A stretch of 58,716 nt of DNA, from NCBI GenBank assembly GCA_022820365.1, contig JAJEFO010000060.1, positions 1 through 58,716 on the forward strand, read 5' to 3'. Positions 1 through 9,203 of this stretch are shown here, piece by piece. The notes beneath the pieces are model-generated. The model was not told the origin of the DNA, searched no databases, and saw only the letters and a list, made by a program, of their open reading frames with translations. The stretch's first letter is position 1. Every line of letters begins with the position of its first letter. Position numbers and translations under genes: made by a program. This stretch comes from Silicimonas sp. (lineage in GTDB: Bacteria > Pseudomonadota > Alphaproteobacteria > Rhodobacterales > Rhodobacteraceae).

Positions 1-1
1 G

Positions 2-2896
2 TACCTTGCAACTGACAAGGCGATTCCCGGGGACTTGGTGCTGCATGTCGGCGACAGCCAGTTCTCCGTCGCGGCCCCTACCAACCTTGCGATCTGGTCC
101 AACACCGGCCTTTCCTGGTCGACCGGACAGAAGGTCTCGCTTAGGCTGACGGAGTCGTCCGACGGCGCCGGCGGGGACAGCGGCGGCGCCGACTCGGTGT
201 CGGTGACCGGGGTGTCCGTGACCTCGGGCGCGGGCCCGGACAAGACCTACGCCCTGGGCGAGACCATCAACGTCCGCGTGACCTTCAGCGAGACGGTCGA
301 CGTGACGGGCACGCCGCGGCTCAAGATCGACATGGACCCGGCCGAGTGGGGCGAGAAGTGGGCGGCCTACAAGAGCGGCAGCGGCTCGACCAGCCTCACC
401 TTCGCCCACGAGGTGGTGGAGCCGAACATCTCGACGCAGGGCATCGCGGTGCTCGCCAACACGCTCGAACTCAACAGCGGGACGATCCGCTCCGGCGGCG
501 CGGACGCTGACCTCGCGCACACCGGCCTCGCCCACGACGCGAACCACAAGGTCGACTGGCAACTTGAACCGGAGGAGGAGGGCGGCGGAGGCGGCGACGA
601 CGGTGGCGTCGTCGGCCTGAGCGGGGACAGCGGGCCGCCGTCGGTGACCGCGGTCTCGGTGGTCTCGGATCCGGGCGATGACAAGACCTACCTGCTGGGC
701 GACAAGATCCAGGTCCGGGCGACGTTCAGCGAGGCGGTGACGGTGACCGGCACTCCCGGGCTCAAGATCGACATGGACCCGGCGCACTGGGGCGAGAAGC
801 GGGCGGCCTACGAGAGCGGCAGCGGGACGAGGCATCTCACCTTCTCCCTCACGGTGGTGGAGCCGAACTACTCGTCGCAGGGGATCGCGGTGCTGGCGAA
901 CACGCTGGCGCTCGGCGGCGGCACGATCCGCTCGTCGTCGGGCACGAACGCGGCCCTCGCCCATAGCGGTCTCGGCCACGACGCGAACCACAAGGTGGAC
1001 TGGCGCCCCGAGATCTCGGTGGCGGACGCGCAGGCGAACGAGGGCGCGGGCTCGATCTCGTTCGAGGTGAGCTTGAGCCGCGCCTTCACCACCGCCGGGC
1101 ACTCGGTGACGGTGGACTACGCGACGGCGGACGGGACGGCGACGGCGGGCGAGGATTACACGGCGACGAGCGGTACGCTGACGTTTGCGGCGGGCGAGTC
1201 CTCGAAGACGGTGAGCGTGGCCGTGCTCGACGACAGCCACGACGAGGGCGACGAGACGTTCACGCTGAGGCTCACGAACCTCGCGGGCGCTCGGGCCGGC
1301 GACATGGAGGCGACGGGGACGATCGTGAACACCGACCCGGTCCCGAGGGGCTGGCTGGCGCGCTTCGGGCGCACCGTGGCCGAGACCCAAGTTGACGCGG
1401 TCCGCGACCGGATGGGAGCGGACCGCAGTCCGGGCGTTTCCGCGCGCTTCGCCGGCCGTCCCGTTCAGGATCCGGCGGCGGAGGCGCAGGCCGGGCACCG
1501 GCAGGCTGCCGGCTCGGACGGGACCGGGGTCCTCTCCGAGTCTCTCGACATGAGCCCGACCGCGACCCCGGCCTCCTCCGCGGAGGTCGCGGTCCTCGCC
1601 CTGCACGCCCCTGGCCTCCCGGATCCTGAAGCCGGACGGGCCCGTCCTCCGGACGGGTTCCAGGAGGACGGAGTCCTGGCGTTCCGGTCGTTCCTGGCGG
1701 GCGAAGAGGAGAGCGCGGGCGACACCGGGATGCAGACGCTCACGGAGGACGACATTCTCCTGGGCACATCCTTCATCATGACGCGGGACACCGGAACCGG
1801 CTCCTCCCGCGGCTTCTGGGGCCGCGCAGGCCGTTCCTGGTTCAGCGGGCGGGACGGCGACACGTCCGTTGACGGCGAGGCGACGGGCGTGATGCTCGGA
1901 ACCGACTGGAAGCGGAAGGACACGCTGTTCGGGCTGATCGTGTCGACGACCCGCGGCACGGGAACGTATTCCGGCGCATCCTCGGGCGAGATCGACGTCA
2001 CGCTGAAGGGCCTCGTTCCCTGGGCGGGCCGCGAGATCGGCGAGAACCTCTCCGCCTGGGGCGCGGTCGGGATCGGCCGCGGCGACATGACGCTGACGCC
2101 CGAGGGCGCGGACCCGATAGGGACCGGCATCGGCTGGCGCATGGTGGCGGCGGGCGCCGAAGGCGCGCTGGCGCCGGGAGAGAGGCTGCTGGGCGCGAGC
2201 CTGAACTGGCGCGCGGACGCGCTCAGGACGCGGACCGCGTCGGACGCCGCGACGGGCCTTGCGGCCACCACCGGCGCGACCACGCGGCTGCGACTGGGGC
2301 TGACGGTGGACTGGCAGCGGACGCAGGACTCGGGCGCGACGCTCGGCCCGCGCCTCGAGGCGGCGCTGCGCCATGACGGCGGCGACGCCGAGACCGGCTT
2401 CGGGATGGAGATCGGCGGCGGTTTCGGCTTCAGCGATCCCGCCAGCGGCCTGTCGGTGACCGTCGACGGTCGCACGCTTGCGCTGCACGAGGACGGAGCG
2501 TTCGAAAACTGGGGCCTGTCGCTCGGCCTTTCCTGGGATCCTCGCCCGGAAACGCGGCGCGGCTGGTCGCTTGCGGCGAAGCAGTCCCTCGGCGGCGCGT
2601 CCTCCGGCGGCGTCGACGCGCTGCTCGGTCCCGAGGCATTCCCCGGCCTGACAGGCGCCGAGGACGAAGGCGGCTGGTCGCTCGAGGCCGCTTACGGGAC
2701 GGGCCGCGGCAATGGCATGGTCGGCAGCCCCTACGGCCGGGCGAGCGGCACGGGCGGCGTTGACGGGCTGCGGCTGGGCTACCGTATCGAGCCGGACGCG
2801 GCCCATGCCGCGGACGCGAGCCTCGACTTGTGGGCCGGGCGCGGCACGGACGGCGACGGCAGCGAAGCCGGCGCCGGACTGGAGTGGCGCTGGTAA
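2..2896 (+). CDS. Autotransporter-like surface protein with SwmB-like and Calx-beta repeats, 5' truncated by window
   Basis: The frame is open to the left window edge (codons from base 2), so the TTG at 35 is only the first start-like codon and the true N-terminus is outside. Counting from that TTG (953 residues), two near-identical repeats of about 120 residues sit at about 56-176 and 204-326; each contains KTYxLG, TFSE, LKIDMDPA, GIAVLANTL and HDANHKVDW, resembling SwmB-type adhesion modules. A Calx-beta domain follows (about 328-437, with VDYATADGTA and DEGDETF). After a low-complexity linker, residues about 595-953 look like an outer-membrane beta-barrel (GFWGRAGRSWFSGRDG, alternating strands, terminal LEWRW ending in an aromatic residue). 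It is probably an exported adhesin with its own barrel. The domain names are recognised by eye from motifs. Confidence 0.8.
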   Translation, partial: YLATDKAIPGDLVLHVGDSQFSVAAPTNLAIWSNTGLSWSTGQKVSLRLTESSDGAGGDSGGADSVSVTGVSVTSGAGPDKTYALGETINVRVTFSETVDVTGTPRLKIDMDPAEWGEKWAAYKSGSGSTSLTFAHEVVEPNISTQGIAVLANTLELNSGTIRSGGADADLAHTGLAHDANHKVDWQLEPEEEGGGGGDDGGVVGLSGDSGPPSVTAVSVVSDPGDDKTYLLGDKIQVRATFSEAVTVTGTPGLKIDMDPAHWGEKRAAYESGSGTRHLTFSLTVVEPNYSSQGIAVLANTLALGGGTIRSSSGTNAALAHSGLGHDANHKVDWRPEISVADAQANEGAGSISFEVSLSRAFTTAGHSVTVDYATADGTATAGEDYTATSGTLTFAAGESSKTVSVAVLDDSHDEGDETFTLRLTNLAGARAGDMEATGTIVNTDPVPRGWLARFGRTVAETQVDAVRDRMGADRSPGVSARFAGRPVQDPAAEAQAGHRQAAGSDGTGVLSESLDMSPTATPASSAEVAVLALHAPGLPDPEAGRARPPDGFQEDGVLAFRSFLAGEEESAGDTGMQTLTEDDILLGTSFIMTRDTGTGSSRGFWGRAGRSWFSGRDGDTSVDGEATGVMLGTDWKRKDTLFGLIVSTTRGTGTYSGASSGEIDVTLKGLVPWAGREIGENLSAWGAVGIGRGDMTLTPEGADPIGTGIGWRMVAAGAEGALAPGERLLGASLNWRADALRTRTASDAATGLAATTGATTRLRLGLTVDWQRTQDSGATLGPRLEAALRHDGGDAETGFGMEIGGGFGFSDPASGLSVTVDGRTLALHEDGAFENWGLSLGLSWDPRPETRRGWSLAAKQSLGGASSGGVDALLGPEAFPGLTGAEDEGGWSLEAAYGTGRGNGMVGSPYGRASGTGGVDGLRLGYRIEPDAAHAADASLDLWAGRGTDGDGSEAGAGLEWRW

Positions 2897-3057
2897 GGGG
2901 ATGCCGGGGCTGCGGCCCCGGCATGTCCGGGACGTCGGCGGGGTCAAGCCCGCCGGACAAAGGGAACCGCGGCACCTGAAGGGGCGGCGAGCGGGACGAC
3001 GGAGGCCGGATCCGGCCTTTGGTGAACGTGCGAGTTCGGGCAGGCGAGGCGTGAACG

Positions 3058-3779
3058 ATGGAGACCGGGGACGGCGTTCTCGCTTGGAGGATTCTCAGGA
3101 TGGTCGGGGAATACGAGGAGGCATGGGCGCGGCACGGCAACGGGCGGCCGCCCGCGCTGGAGCCGGGTCCGTTCCGGATTCGCGTCCAGACCGAGGCCGA
3201 CCTGGAGGCCGCGCGCTTCGACATGCTCGCCTGGGAGGACCCGCACGACACGGAGGGGCCCGCCTCGCCGTTCTGGCGCCAGGAGGGAATGCCGGAGGGC
3301 TTCCTCGATCCCGGCGCGCCGCCGCTGGCGGTCGTCGTCTGCGAGGGCGGCCGGGTGGAGGGTCTCCGCCTGCTTTGCGGCGACCTCGTGGTCAGGGTCG
3401 AGTGGCGCGGCGCCGCGGTCCAGGTCCGGCTCCGGGACGCCGGGCCGTTCCCGGACGACGGCGGCATCTCGGTGAAGCTCGCATTCGGGCTGCGGATGCC
3501 GCACGCGATGCGGGTCATGGCCGACTTCTGGAACGCGGCGGGCCGGACGGGCCCTCGGAAGGGGCGGGCGGGGAGATCGGGTTCGAGCGGCTGATGACCG
3601 TGATGGCGGGGCTGAAGGCGGGACGGACGCAGCGCGGGATCGCGAAGGACGTCTGGGGCGCGGAGGCCGTGGCCGGCGAGTGGGCCTCCGACAGCTGGAT
3701 GCGCGCGCAGGTGCGGCGCTGGATCCGGAAGGCGAAGGCGTTGGCTGGCGGCGGCTGGCGGGACCACAGGCCGCGCTGA
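3058..3779 (+). pseudogene. DUF2285-type DNA-binding protein, split by a frameshift
   Basis: The first frame (3058-3594, 178 aa) begins with an AWxxLR-type helix (LAWRILRMVGEYEEAW) and DMLAWEDP...SPFWR, as in the transcriptional-regulator-like N-terminal domain (DUF6499 type) found on DUF2285 proteins. It runs into the DUF2285 region (AMRVMADFWNAAG). The rest of DUF2285 (FERLMTVMAGLKAGRTQ, IAKDVWGAE, VRRWIRKAKAL, GGWRD) continues in another frame up to the stop at 3779. The frame changes near 3536-3560, in a GCGGGCCGG stretch, as expected from loss of one G. A repaired product would be about 240 aa. It could be a real mutation, an assembly error or, less likely, a programmed -1 shift. Family members are small DNA-binding proteins of accessory regions; the target is unknown. 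Confidence 0.6.
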
Positions 3780-4168
3780 ACGGGCGGGGCACAAGGGTCG
3801 CGGGACGGTGCGCGGGCGATGCCGGCCAGATCCGGTCGGGCGCGCTGCCGGGGACGCCCGGTTCGGGATCCTCCCGGAGCCGGGCGGACCGGACCTCCGC
3901 TCTTCCGGCCGTGCGAATCACCCGCGGGCCGGGATGGGCGACGCACGGGAGGGTCGCGGCGGGGCGGGTCGCAACTCGCAATCCTGCGGATGCTGCGGCG
4001 CTCGTGAGGGACATGCGGGAAGCCGCACGGACCTGGAATGGAATCAATCCGGTGACTGTTTGATTACGGAACCGGGACCACCGGAGGGGGAGACGGCAGG
4101 TCACCTGGAAAAATCAATGCAGCGCAAGGGGTTGAAGAGCGTCTCTTGGGACTCGACGAAAAGGAAAG
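3780..4168. other. Gene-free stretch
   Basis: About 390 bases between the DUF2285-like gene and the hepT fragment. Several overlapping open frames exist on both strands, but they are arginine- and proline-rich, lack recognisable domains and look like by-products of high GC. No tRNA, terminator or palindrome was seen. Confidence 0.5.
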
Positions 4169-4450
4169 ACCAAGGGCATCATTGATTTCCGGAATCTGCT
4201 CACGCATGGATATGATGTCGTGGATGTCGTGGAGGTCTGGGACATAGTTGAAGAGCATCTGCCCACACTCCGGCTAGCGGTCATCGCGCTCAAGACAGAG
4301 ATTGAATCCACGTCCGCGAAGTCGCAGGAGCCCCCGGAAGAGCCAGGCGGGTCCTCCGTCCGTCTTGACGGCGGCATCCCGCGAGACGCCGTCGAAAGCG
4401 GTTCGGCGCCCAACGCCCCTACTGGCAAGGATGACCTTGCATCGTCGTGA
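4169..4450 (+). pseudogene. hepT: 3' fragment of a HepT-family RNase toxin gene
   Basis: In the frame ending at the stop at 4450, residues from about 4172 read KGIIDFRNLLTHGYD followed by VVEVWDIVEEHLPTLR. This matches the C-terminal part of HepT (DUF86) toxins, whose active site is R-x4-6-H with a Y two residues on (here RNLLTHGY). The N-terminal roughly 80 residues are absent: upstream sequence in this frame has no HepT features and no usable start. No MntA/HepT-type nucleotidyltransferase partner lies nearby. After about 4315 the frame runs into an unrelated low-complexity tail. The call rests on a strong local motif; the piece is too short to work as a toxin. Confidence 0.55.
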
Positions 4451-4795
4451 TCGTCTTTCACGAAAGGGGAAAAAATCCGCTTCTTGAGACATCTGGTTCT
4501 GTCCGTTGCCTGAATGGACTTGACGACGGCCAGCGGGCGCGCACAGGCTGCCGCGTTCGTGTCTGGCTACTCCCGGTCGGCGGCAAAGGCGATGCCTGAG
4601 CGCACGGGAGGATCGATCGACGCGCCGTTCGACAGCGGCGCGCATGCCGGTCCCGGCACGGTCGAGGACCTGCCGGGAAGCCGCCGGCATCGCGGGCGCA
4701 CTTCCGTGGAGATCGTTCCGGAGGATCCCGTTTTCACTTCCGCTGTCGCGCCCGGTTCCGGTCCGTGACAACCCGATTCGGCCCCGCACCGGTGG
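4451..4795. other. Gene-free stretch
   Basis: About 345 bases downstream of the convergent ABC ATPase gene. The small open frames here have no recognisable family and there is no clear T-tract terminator. Confidence 0.45.
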
Positions 4796-5860
4796 TCATG
4801 CGTTCGAGGCCAGGGATCTTCCAGTTTCCACGTCAAAAACATGCAAGCGATCGCGGCGTGCGCTCAGCTGAACGGTCTCTCCAATTTCGGGCGGATGCTG
4901 GCCATCGGCCTTGGCGATGACCTCGCCGCTCGGCGTGTCGACGTAAATCAGCGTATCGGGTCCGAGCGGTTCGCGAACGGTCACCGTTCCCTCCAGGAAC
5001 GGGTTCTCGCCGGACGGATGCAGGTCGTCCGGGCGCACCCCGAGAATGACCGGCTGTCCCTGGGCAACCTCGATGTCCAGCTGGACATCCGGTCCGGACG
5101 CGAGCCGGGCCATCCCGCCGTCCACCCTGCATTGCAGCATGTTCATGGACGGTGCCCCGATGAACCCGGCCACGAAGGTATTCGCTGGCCTGTGGTAGAC
5201 ATCAGACGGTTTGCCGACCTGCTGGATATGGCCGTCCTTCATGATCACGATCCTGTCGGCCATCGTCATGGCTTCCACCTGGTCATGGGTCACGAAGATG
5301 ATGGTGTTCCCGACACGCTGGTGGAGCTTCTTGATCTCGAGGCGCATCTGGGTGCGAAGCTGGGCATCGAGGTTCGACAGAGGTTCGTCGAAAAGAAACA
5401 CGGCCGGGTCGCGTACCATGGCCCGTCCGATCGCGACACGCTGCCGCTGGCCACCCGAAAGCTGCGAGGGCTTGCGGTCGAGGAGGTCGGTCATTTCAAG
5501 AATTGCGGCGACATCTTCGAGGCGAGCCGTTTTCTCGGCTTTCGTCAGCTTCGACGTCCTGAGCCCGAAGCCGATGTTCTTTCGAACCGTCATGTGCGGG
5601 TAGATGGCATAATTCTGGAACACCATGGCGATGTTCCGTTCCTTCGGTTCCAGGTGATTCACGACCCGGCCTTCGATCTCGATCTCGCCCGCCGTCGTTT
5701 CTTCGAGCCCGGCGATAAGGCGGAGCGTCGTCGACTTGCCGCAACCCGACGGCCCCACGAAAACGACGAACTCGCCATCCTCGACCTCCAGGCTGATCCC
5801 GTGCAGAACCGTGGTCTTGTCGAATGTCTTCACCAGGTTGCGAAGAGCAAGGCTCGCCAT
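4796..5860 (-). CDS. ugpC: Carbohydrate-type ABC transporter ATP-binding protein (MalK/UgpC family)
   Basis: This 354-aa ATPase energises the importer encoded upstream. Visible motifs are Walker A GPSGCGKST (residues 36-44), the Q-loop VFQNYAIYPHM (80-90), signature LSGGQRQR (134-141) and Walker B VFLFDEP (154-160) followed by the H-loop FVTHDQ. A C-terminal extension of about 120 residues with GVRPDDLH and EPLGPDTLIYV is the TOBE-type regulatory domain of the MalK/UgpC class (CUT1 importers). It is the last gene of the minus-strand operon, 3 bases after the lyase gene. Such ATPases can serve several CUT1 importers, so the substrate cannot be read from this gene; the ugpC symbol is family-level only. 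Confidence 0.9.
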   Translation of the reverse strand: MASLALRNLVKTFDKTTVLHGISLEVEDGEFVVFVGPSGCGKSTTLRLIAGLEETTAGEIEIEGRVVNHLEPKERNIAMVFQNYAIYPHMTVRKNIGFGLRTSKLTKAEKTARLEDVAAILEMTDLLDRKPSQLSGGQRQRVAIGRAMVRDPAVFLFDEPLSNLDAQLRTQMRLEIKKLHQRVGNTIIFVTHDQVEAMTMADRIVIMKDGHIQQVGKPSDVYHRPANTFVAGFIGAPSMNMLQCRVDGGMARLASGPDVQLDIEVAQGQPVILGVRPDDLHPSGENPFLEGTVTVREPLGPDTLIYVDTPSGEVIAKADGQHPPEIGETVQLSARRDRLHVFDVETGRSLASNA

Positions 5861-5863
5861 GTG

Positions 5864-7348
5864 CTATTCCTCCAGGACGGCGTTGAAGGCAGACTCGAGC
5901 GCGTCGGCCGCCCGGGCTCGACGGGCGATGCGCTCCTCGAGTCTGCTGCGGCATTCCCCGGCCTTCCCTTCGTACACCTTGATCGCCCGTTCCAGCGCCG
6001 TGGCAGCCGGACCGCCCGGCCGGTCACGGCGAAGGACGAAGGTCTCGGGCGCGACAGCGGTGGCGTACATTTCGGGCGTGAGCACCGTTGCACGGCCCGT
6101 TTCTGCCTCGAAAGCGGCGGCAAAGACATCGTATACCCGTGCCAGGCCCTCGCCGCTCGAGACCACCGCGCGCGACGTTGCCGACGCGATTCCATGTGCA
6201 CGCCGAAAACTCAGTCCCTCGTCCCGGACGAGGGTGTCGGCAAGCTCCGTGACCGTTGCGCAGGCGGCGTCGATGTTGGCCTCGACTCGTGACGGGTTGA
6301 TCGAACAGGACGGCAGGAACGCCGAGAACAGGGAAAGCGCCCGTGCGCCGCGTTCGAACACGGCGAAACCGGCTTGCTGGACTTCCGCCTCGCTGTCGTT
6401 CATGTCGGCAAACGGCGTATTGTGCATCGTGTTGATGATCGCGTCGCAGAGGCCGGCCGTGACGCTCGACAGGTGCCGCAGGTGCTCGATCGGAACCGGG
6501 TTCCGCTTTTGCGGCATGATCGAGGAAACCTGGACCAGGCTGTCGGGAACATGCAGCTGGCCGACCTCGAAGGCGGACCATTGCGCCATGTCCTGCGCGA
6601 CGCGTCCCAGGTGCAGGAACACCAGCTTGATCGCGGAGTAGAGACCGGTCACGTAATCCACGGAGGCGATGCAGCCGTAGGAGTTCAGCTGCGGTTTTTC
6701 GAACCCGAGCAGTTCGGACACGCGGTGCCTGTCGACGGGGAATCCGGACGTGGTGATCGCCGCCGCCCCCATTGGACAGAGATCGAGAGTGTCGGAAGCC
6801 AGGTCGAGGCGCTCCGCGTCCCGCAGGAGGCACTCGACGACCGCCGCAAGATAGTGGCCAAAGGTCGTCGGCTGCGCAGGCTGCCCGTGCGTGTAGGCGA
6901 CGACAAGCGTGTCGCGCTCGCAGCGGGCCTTCACGATCAGCGCGTCGACGAGATGCAGGACCTGTTCCATGAAACGTCCGGCCTTCTCGCGAAGAGCCAT
7001 CCTGAACATGGTGTGGTCCATGTCGTTGCGCGAACGTGCCACGTGCAGCATCCCGCCCAGTTCGCCGATCCGCCGTTCAAGCTCGGCTTCAAGCAGGAAA
7101 AAGTAGTCCTCGTGCTCCCCGGTGTAGGACAGGGTTTCGGCGTCCATGTCCAGCTCGATGTCCCTCAGGGCCGCGGCGATCGTTCGCGCCTGGTCCCGCG
7201 AGATGATCCCGGTCTCAAGAAGCATTACCAGGTGCGCCCGGTTGATCGCGTTCACGTGACCCGCGAAATGCGTCTTCATGCCGTCGAATAGAGGGGCGAG
7301 CACCGTGTCCCTGTAGGCCGGGTGGGGGAAGGCCGGATGGTCCGTCAT
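5864..7348 (-). CDS. Argininosuccinate-lyase-like enzyme of the fumarase/aspartase superfamily, inside an ABC operon
   Basis: The protein is 494 aa starting at MTDHPAF. The ATG at 7348 overlaps the stop of the preceding permease by 4 bases (ATGA), so an upstream in-frame extension to 8059 is rejected. Superfamily motifs are visible: ARSRNDMD (104-111), YTHGQPAQPTTFGH (152-165) and the signature loop SSIMPQKRNP (275-284). These enzymes cleave C-N bonds, releasing fumarate from N-succinyl-type adducts. Its place between permease and ATPase genes argues against housekeeping arginine synthesis and for catabolism of an imported N-substituted compound; EDDS lyase shows that this family can do so. 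The exact substrate is unknown. Confidence 0.8.
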   Translation of the reverse strand: MTDHPAFPHPAYRDTVLAPLFDGMKTHFAGHVNAINRAHLVMLLETGIISRDQARTIAAALRDIELDMDAETLSYTGEHEDYFFLLEAELERRIGELGGMLHVARSRNDMDHTMFRMALREKAGRFMEQVLHLVDALIVKARCERDTLVVAYTHGQPAQPTTFGHYLAAVVECLLRDAERLDLASDTLDLCPMGAAAITTSGFPVDRHRVSELLGFEKPQLNSYGCIASVDYVTGLYSAIKLVFLHLGRVAQDMAQWSAFEVGQLHVPDSLVQVSSIMPQKRNPVPIEHLRHLSSVTAGLCDAIINTMHNTPFADMNDSEAEVQQAGFAVFERGARALSLFSAFLPSCSINPSRVEANIDAACATVTELADTLVRDEGLSFRRAHGIASATSRAVVSSGEGLARVYDVFAAAFEAETGRATVLTPEMYATAVAPETFVLRRDRPGGPAATALERAIKVYEGKAGECRSRLEERIARRARAADALESAFNAVLEE

Positions 7349-8226
7349 CCCTTCAGCCCCGCCATGACGACGCCCCTGATGATGAAGCGCTGGAACACCA
7401 GGAAAACGACGAGCGTCGGAATGGTTGAAATCGCCGCACCGGTCATGATCAGTTCCCACTGGACGTCTGCCTCGTCGCCGAAACTCGAGAGGCCGACCGG
7501 CAGCGTGTACATCTCGACCGAATTCGTCACGATCAGCGGCCAGATGAAGGCCGTCCAGTTGCCCAGGAAAACGAAAATCGCCAGCGCCGCCAGCGCGGGC
7601 CGGACCAGCGGCATCGCCACTGTCCACCAGATCGCCAGTTCGTTCAGCCCGTCGATCCTCGCGGCCTCGATGAAGTCGTCCGGGACGGTCTCGAAGAACT
7701 GCTTCATCAGGAACGTGCCGAAGGCGGTCATGAGGCCCGGAAACATGATGCCCCAGTAGCTGTCGAGCCACCCGAACGCCTGCGACATCAGGTACCATGG
7801 AATGACGAGCATCTCGGTCGGGATCATCAGCGTCGACAGGATGGCGATGAAGACGATGTAACGTCCCGGGAAACGGAACTTGCACAGCGTGTAGCCGACG
7901 AGGCTGTCGAACAGGACGTTGGAGATCGTGGTTATCGTGGCGATGACGAGGGAGTTGACGAACCAGCCGTAGAACCTGCCGTCTTCCAGCACGTAGGTGT
8001 AGTTTTCCAGGTGCGGTTCGTTGGGCACGAGGGCAAGGTTGTAGATCTCGTGCGGCCATTTCAGCGACGTCGAGATCATGTAGGCGATCGGCATCACCAT
8101 CAGGACCCCGCCGGCGAAAAGGATCAGCCAGCGGATGACCTGGCCGGTGTTGGCCGGCTTCCGGGGCGTCCCGGGGGCAACGAGGGTCTGCGAGCTCGCC
8201 CTGATTTCAGCAACGGAACTGACCAC
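7345..8226 (-). CDS. CUT1 sugar-type ABC permease (MalG/UgpE-like)
   Basis: This 293-aa inner-membrane protein has a signal-anchor helix (LILFAGGVLMVMPIAYMIS) followed by about five more hydrophobic helices. The BPD_transp_1 EAA loop reads EAARIDGLNELAIWWTVAMP, the site of contact with the ATPase. The C-terminus FIIRGVVMAGLKG is typical of the MalG half of CUT1 importers. It starts 1 base after the stop of the partner permease, and its stop overlaps the lyase start, so translation is coupled. Confidence 0.9.
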   Translation of the reverse strand: MVSSVAEIRASSQTLVAPGTPRKPANTGQVIRWLILFAGGVLMVMPIAYMISTSLKWPHEIYNLALVPNEPHLENYTYVLEDGRFYGWFVNSLVIATITTISNVLFDSLVGYTLCKFRFPGRYIVFIAILSTLMIPTEMLVIPWYLMSQAFGWLDSYWGIMFPGLMTAFGTFLMKQFFETVPDDFIEAARIDGLNELAIWWTVAMPLVRPALAALAIFVFLGNWTAFIWPLIVTNSVEMYTLPVGLSSFGDEADVQWELIMTGAAISTIPTLVVFLVFQRFIIRGVVMAGLKG

Positions 8227-8227
8227 G

Positions 8228-9115
8228 TCAATTGTCCCTGAGTATGCGCAGCTGCACGAGGCTGACGATCAGGAGGATCAGGAACAGCACGACGGTCTGC
8301 GCCGCGGCGTAACCCATGTTGAAGTCGGTGAAAGCGCTTTGATAAATCATCAGGACGAGGGGTTTCGTCGAGTTGAGCGGCCCGCCAGGGTCATTGGTGG
8401 TCATGTTGTAGACGTGATCGAAAATCCTGAGGAACCCGATCGACGAGAAGACCACGATGAACACGATGGTGGGCCTCAGGAGGGGAATCGTGATTTCCCA
8501 GAGAATCGTCCAGGTCGACACGCCGTCGATCCGGGCGGCCTCGTAGTAGCTTCGGGGGATGGCCCGCAGACCCGCCATGAAAATGATGATTTGGAATCCG
8601 AGCCCGGCCCAGACGGCCGGTGCCAGGATGGCCGGCAGCGCAAGCGTCGTCGAGCGCAGGAATTCCACCTGTGGAATTCCTGTCGTGGCAAGGAAATTGT
8701 TGAAGAGCCCGATCGGGACCGGCTGGTAGAACCAGCGCCAGACCCAGGCCATCGCCACGGCGGTCGTCATGAACGGCAGGAAGTAGAGCATCCTGAGAAA
8801 CCCGTGCATGAAGCGCAGCCTGTCGAGGTGATACGCAATTACGAAGGAGATCACCAGGCTGACCGGCGTGCCGATCAGCAGGTACGCGAAGGTGTTGCGA
8901 AAGACCTTCCAGAAGACCGGATCATTCCAGAGTTTCGCGTAGTTGGCCCAGCCGGCCCAGGTCCGGTCGCCGAGCAGGTTCCAGTTCTGGAAGGAAATGA
9001 CCATGGCGTTTGCCGTGGGATAGAACCGGATCACCACGTAGAACAGGATGGGCACGGCAAGGAATGCCCATGCCCAGACGATCTGCTTTTGCCGAATTGA
9101 GAGCCTGTCGTACAT
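8228..9115 (-). CDS. CUT1 sugar-type ABC permease (MalF/UgpA-like)
   Basis: A 295-aa membrane protein with six predicted helices: the first is AWAFLAVPILFYVVIRFYPT, the last is VVLFLILLIVSLVQLRIL. The EAA loop reads EAARIDGVSTWTILWEITIP, the standard coupling helix of the MalF/UgpA half. It heads the permease part of the operon, 88 bases downstream of the solute-binding protein gene, with a hairpin in that gap. Confidence 0.9.
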   Translation of the reverse strand: MYDRLSIRQKQIVWAWAFLAVPILFYVVIRFYPTANAMVISFQNWNLLGDRTWAGWANYAKLWNDPVFWKVFRNTFAYLLIGTPVSLVISFVIAYHLDRLRFMHGFLRMLYFLPFMTTAVAMAWVWRWFYQPVPIGLFNNFLATTGIPQVEFLRSTTLALPAILAPAVWAGLGFQIIIFMAGLRAIPRSYYEAARIDGVSTWTILWEITIPLLRPTIVFIVVFSSIGFLRIFDHVYNMTTNDPGGPLNSTKPLVLMIYQSAFTDFNMGYAAAQTVVLFLILLIVSLVQLRILRDN

Positions 9116-9168
9116 GTTCGTTGCGCTCGCGGGCAGGAGGTCCTGGTCTGGGGTTCCGAGCGCGGATT

Positions 9169-9197
9169 GCGAGCCCCGGACTGCGTCCAGGGCTCGC
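9169..9197 (-). terminator. Intercistronic hairpin between solute-binding protein and permease genes
   Basis: On the minus strand an 8-bp perfect stem (GCGAGCCC / GGGCTCGC) continues past one mismatch into a 4-bp inner stem (GGAC / GTCC) closed by a 3-base loop. It lies just after the binding-protein stop and has no T-tract. It is probably an attenuator or mRNA-stabilising structure, giving more binding protein than permease, as is common in such operons. Confidence 0.6.
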
Positions 9198-9203
9198 CTG
9201 CAT

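Noticed and set aside
4841-6292. 483-codon plus-strand ORF
   Set aside because: Antisense to the MalK-type ATPase and lyase genes, which have clear family motifs; high GC makes long antisense frames common.
5864-8059. 731-codon reading of the lyase gene
   Set aside because: The N-terminal 237 codons are an out-of-frame reading of the permease gene; the coupled ATG at 7348 is the true start.
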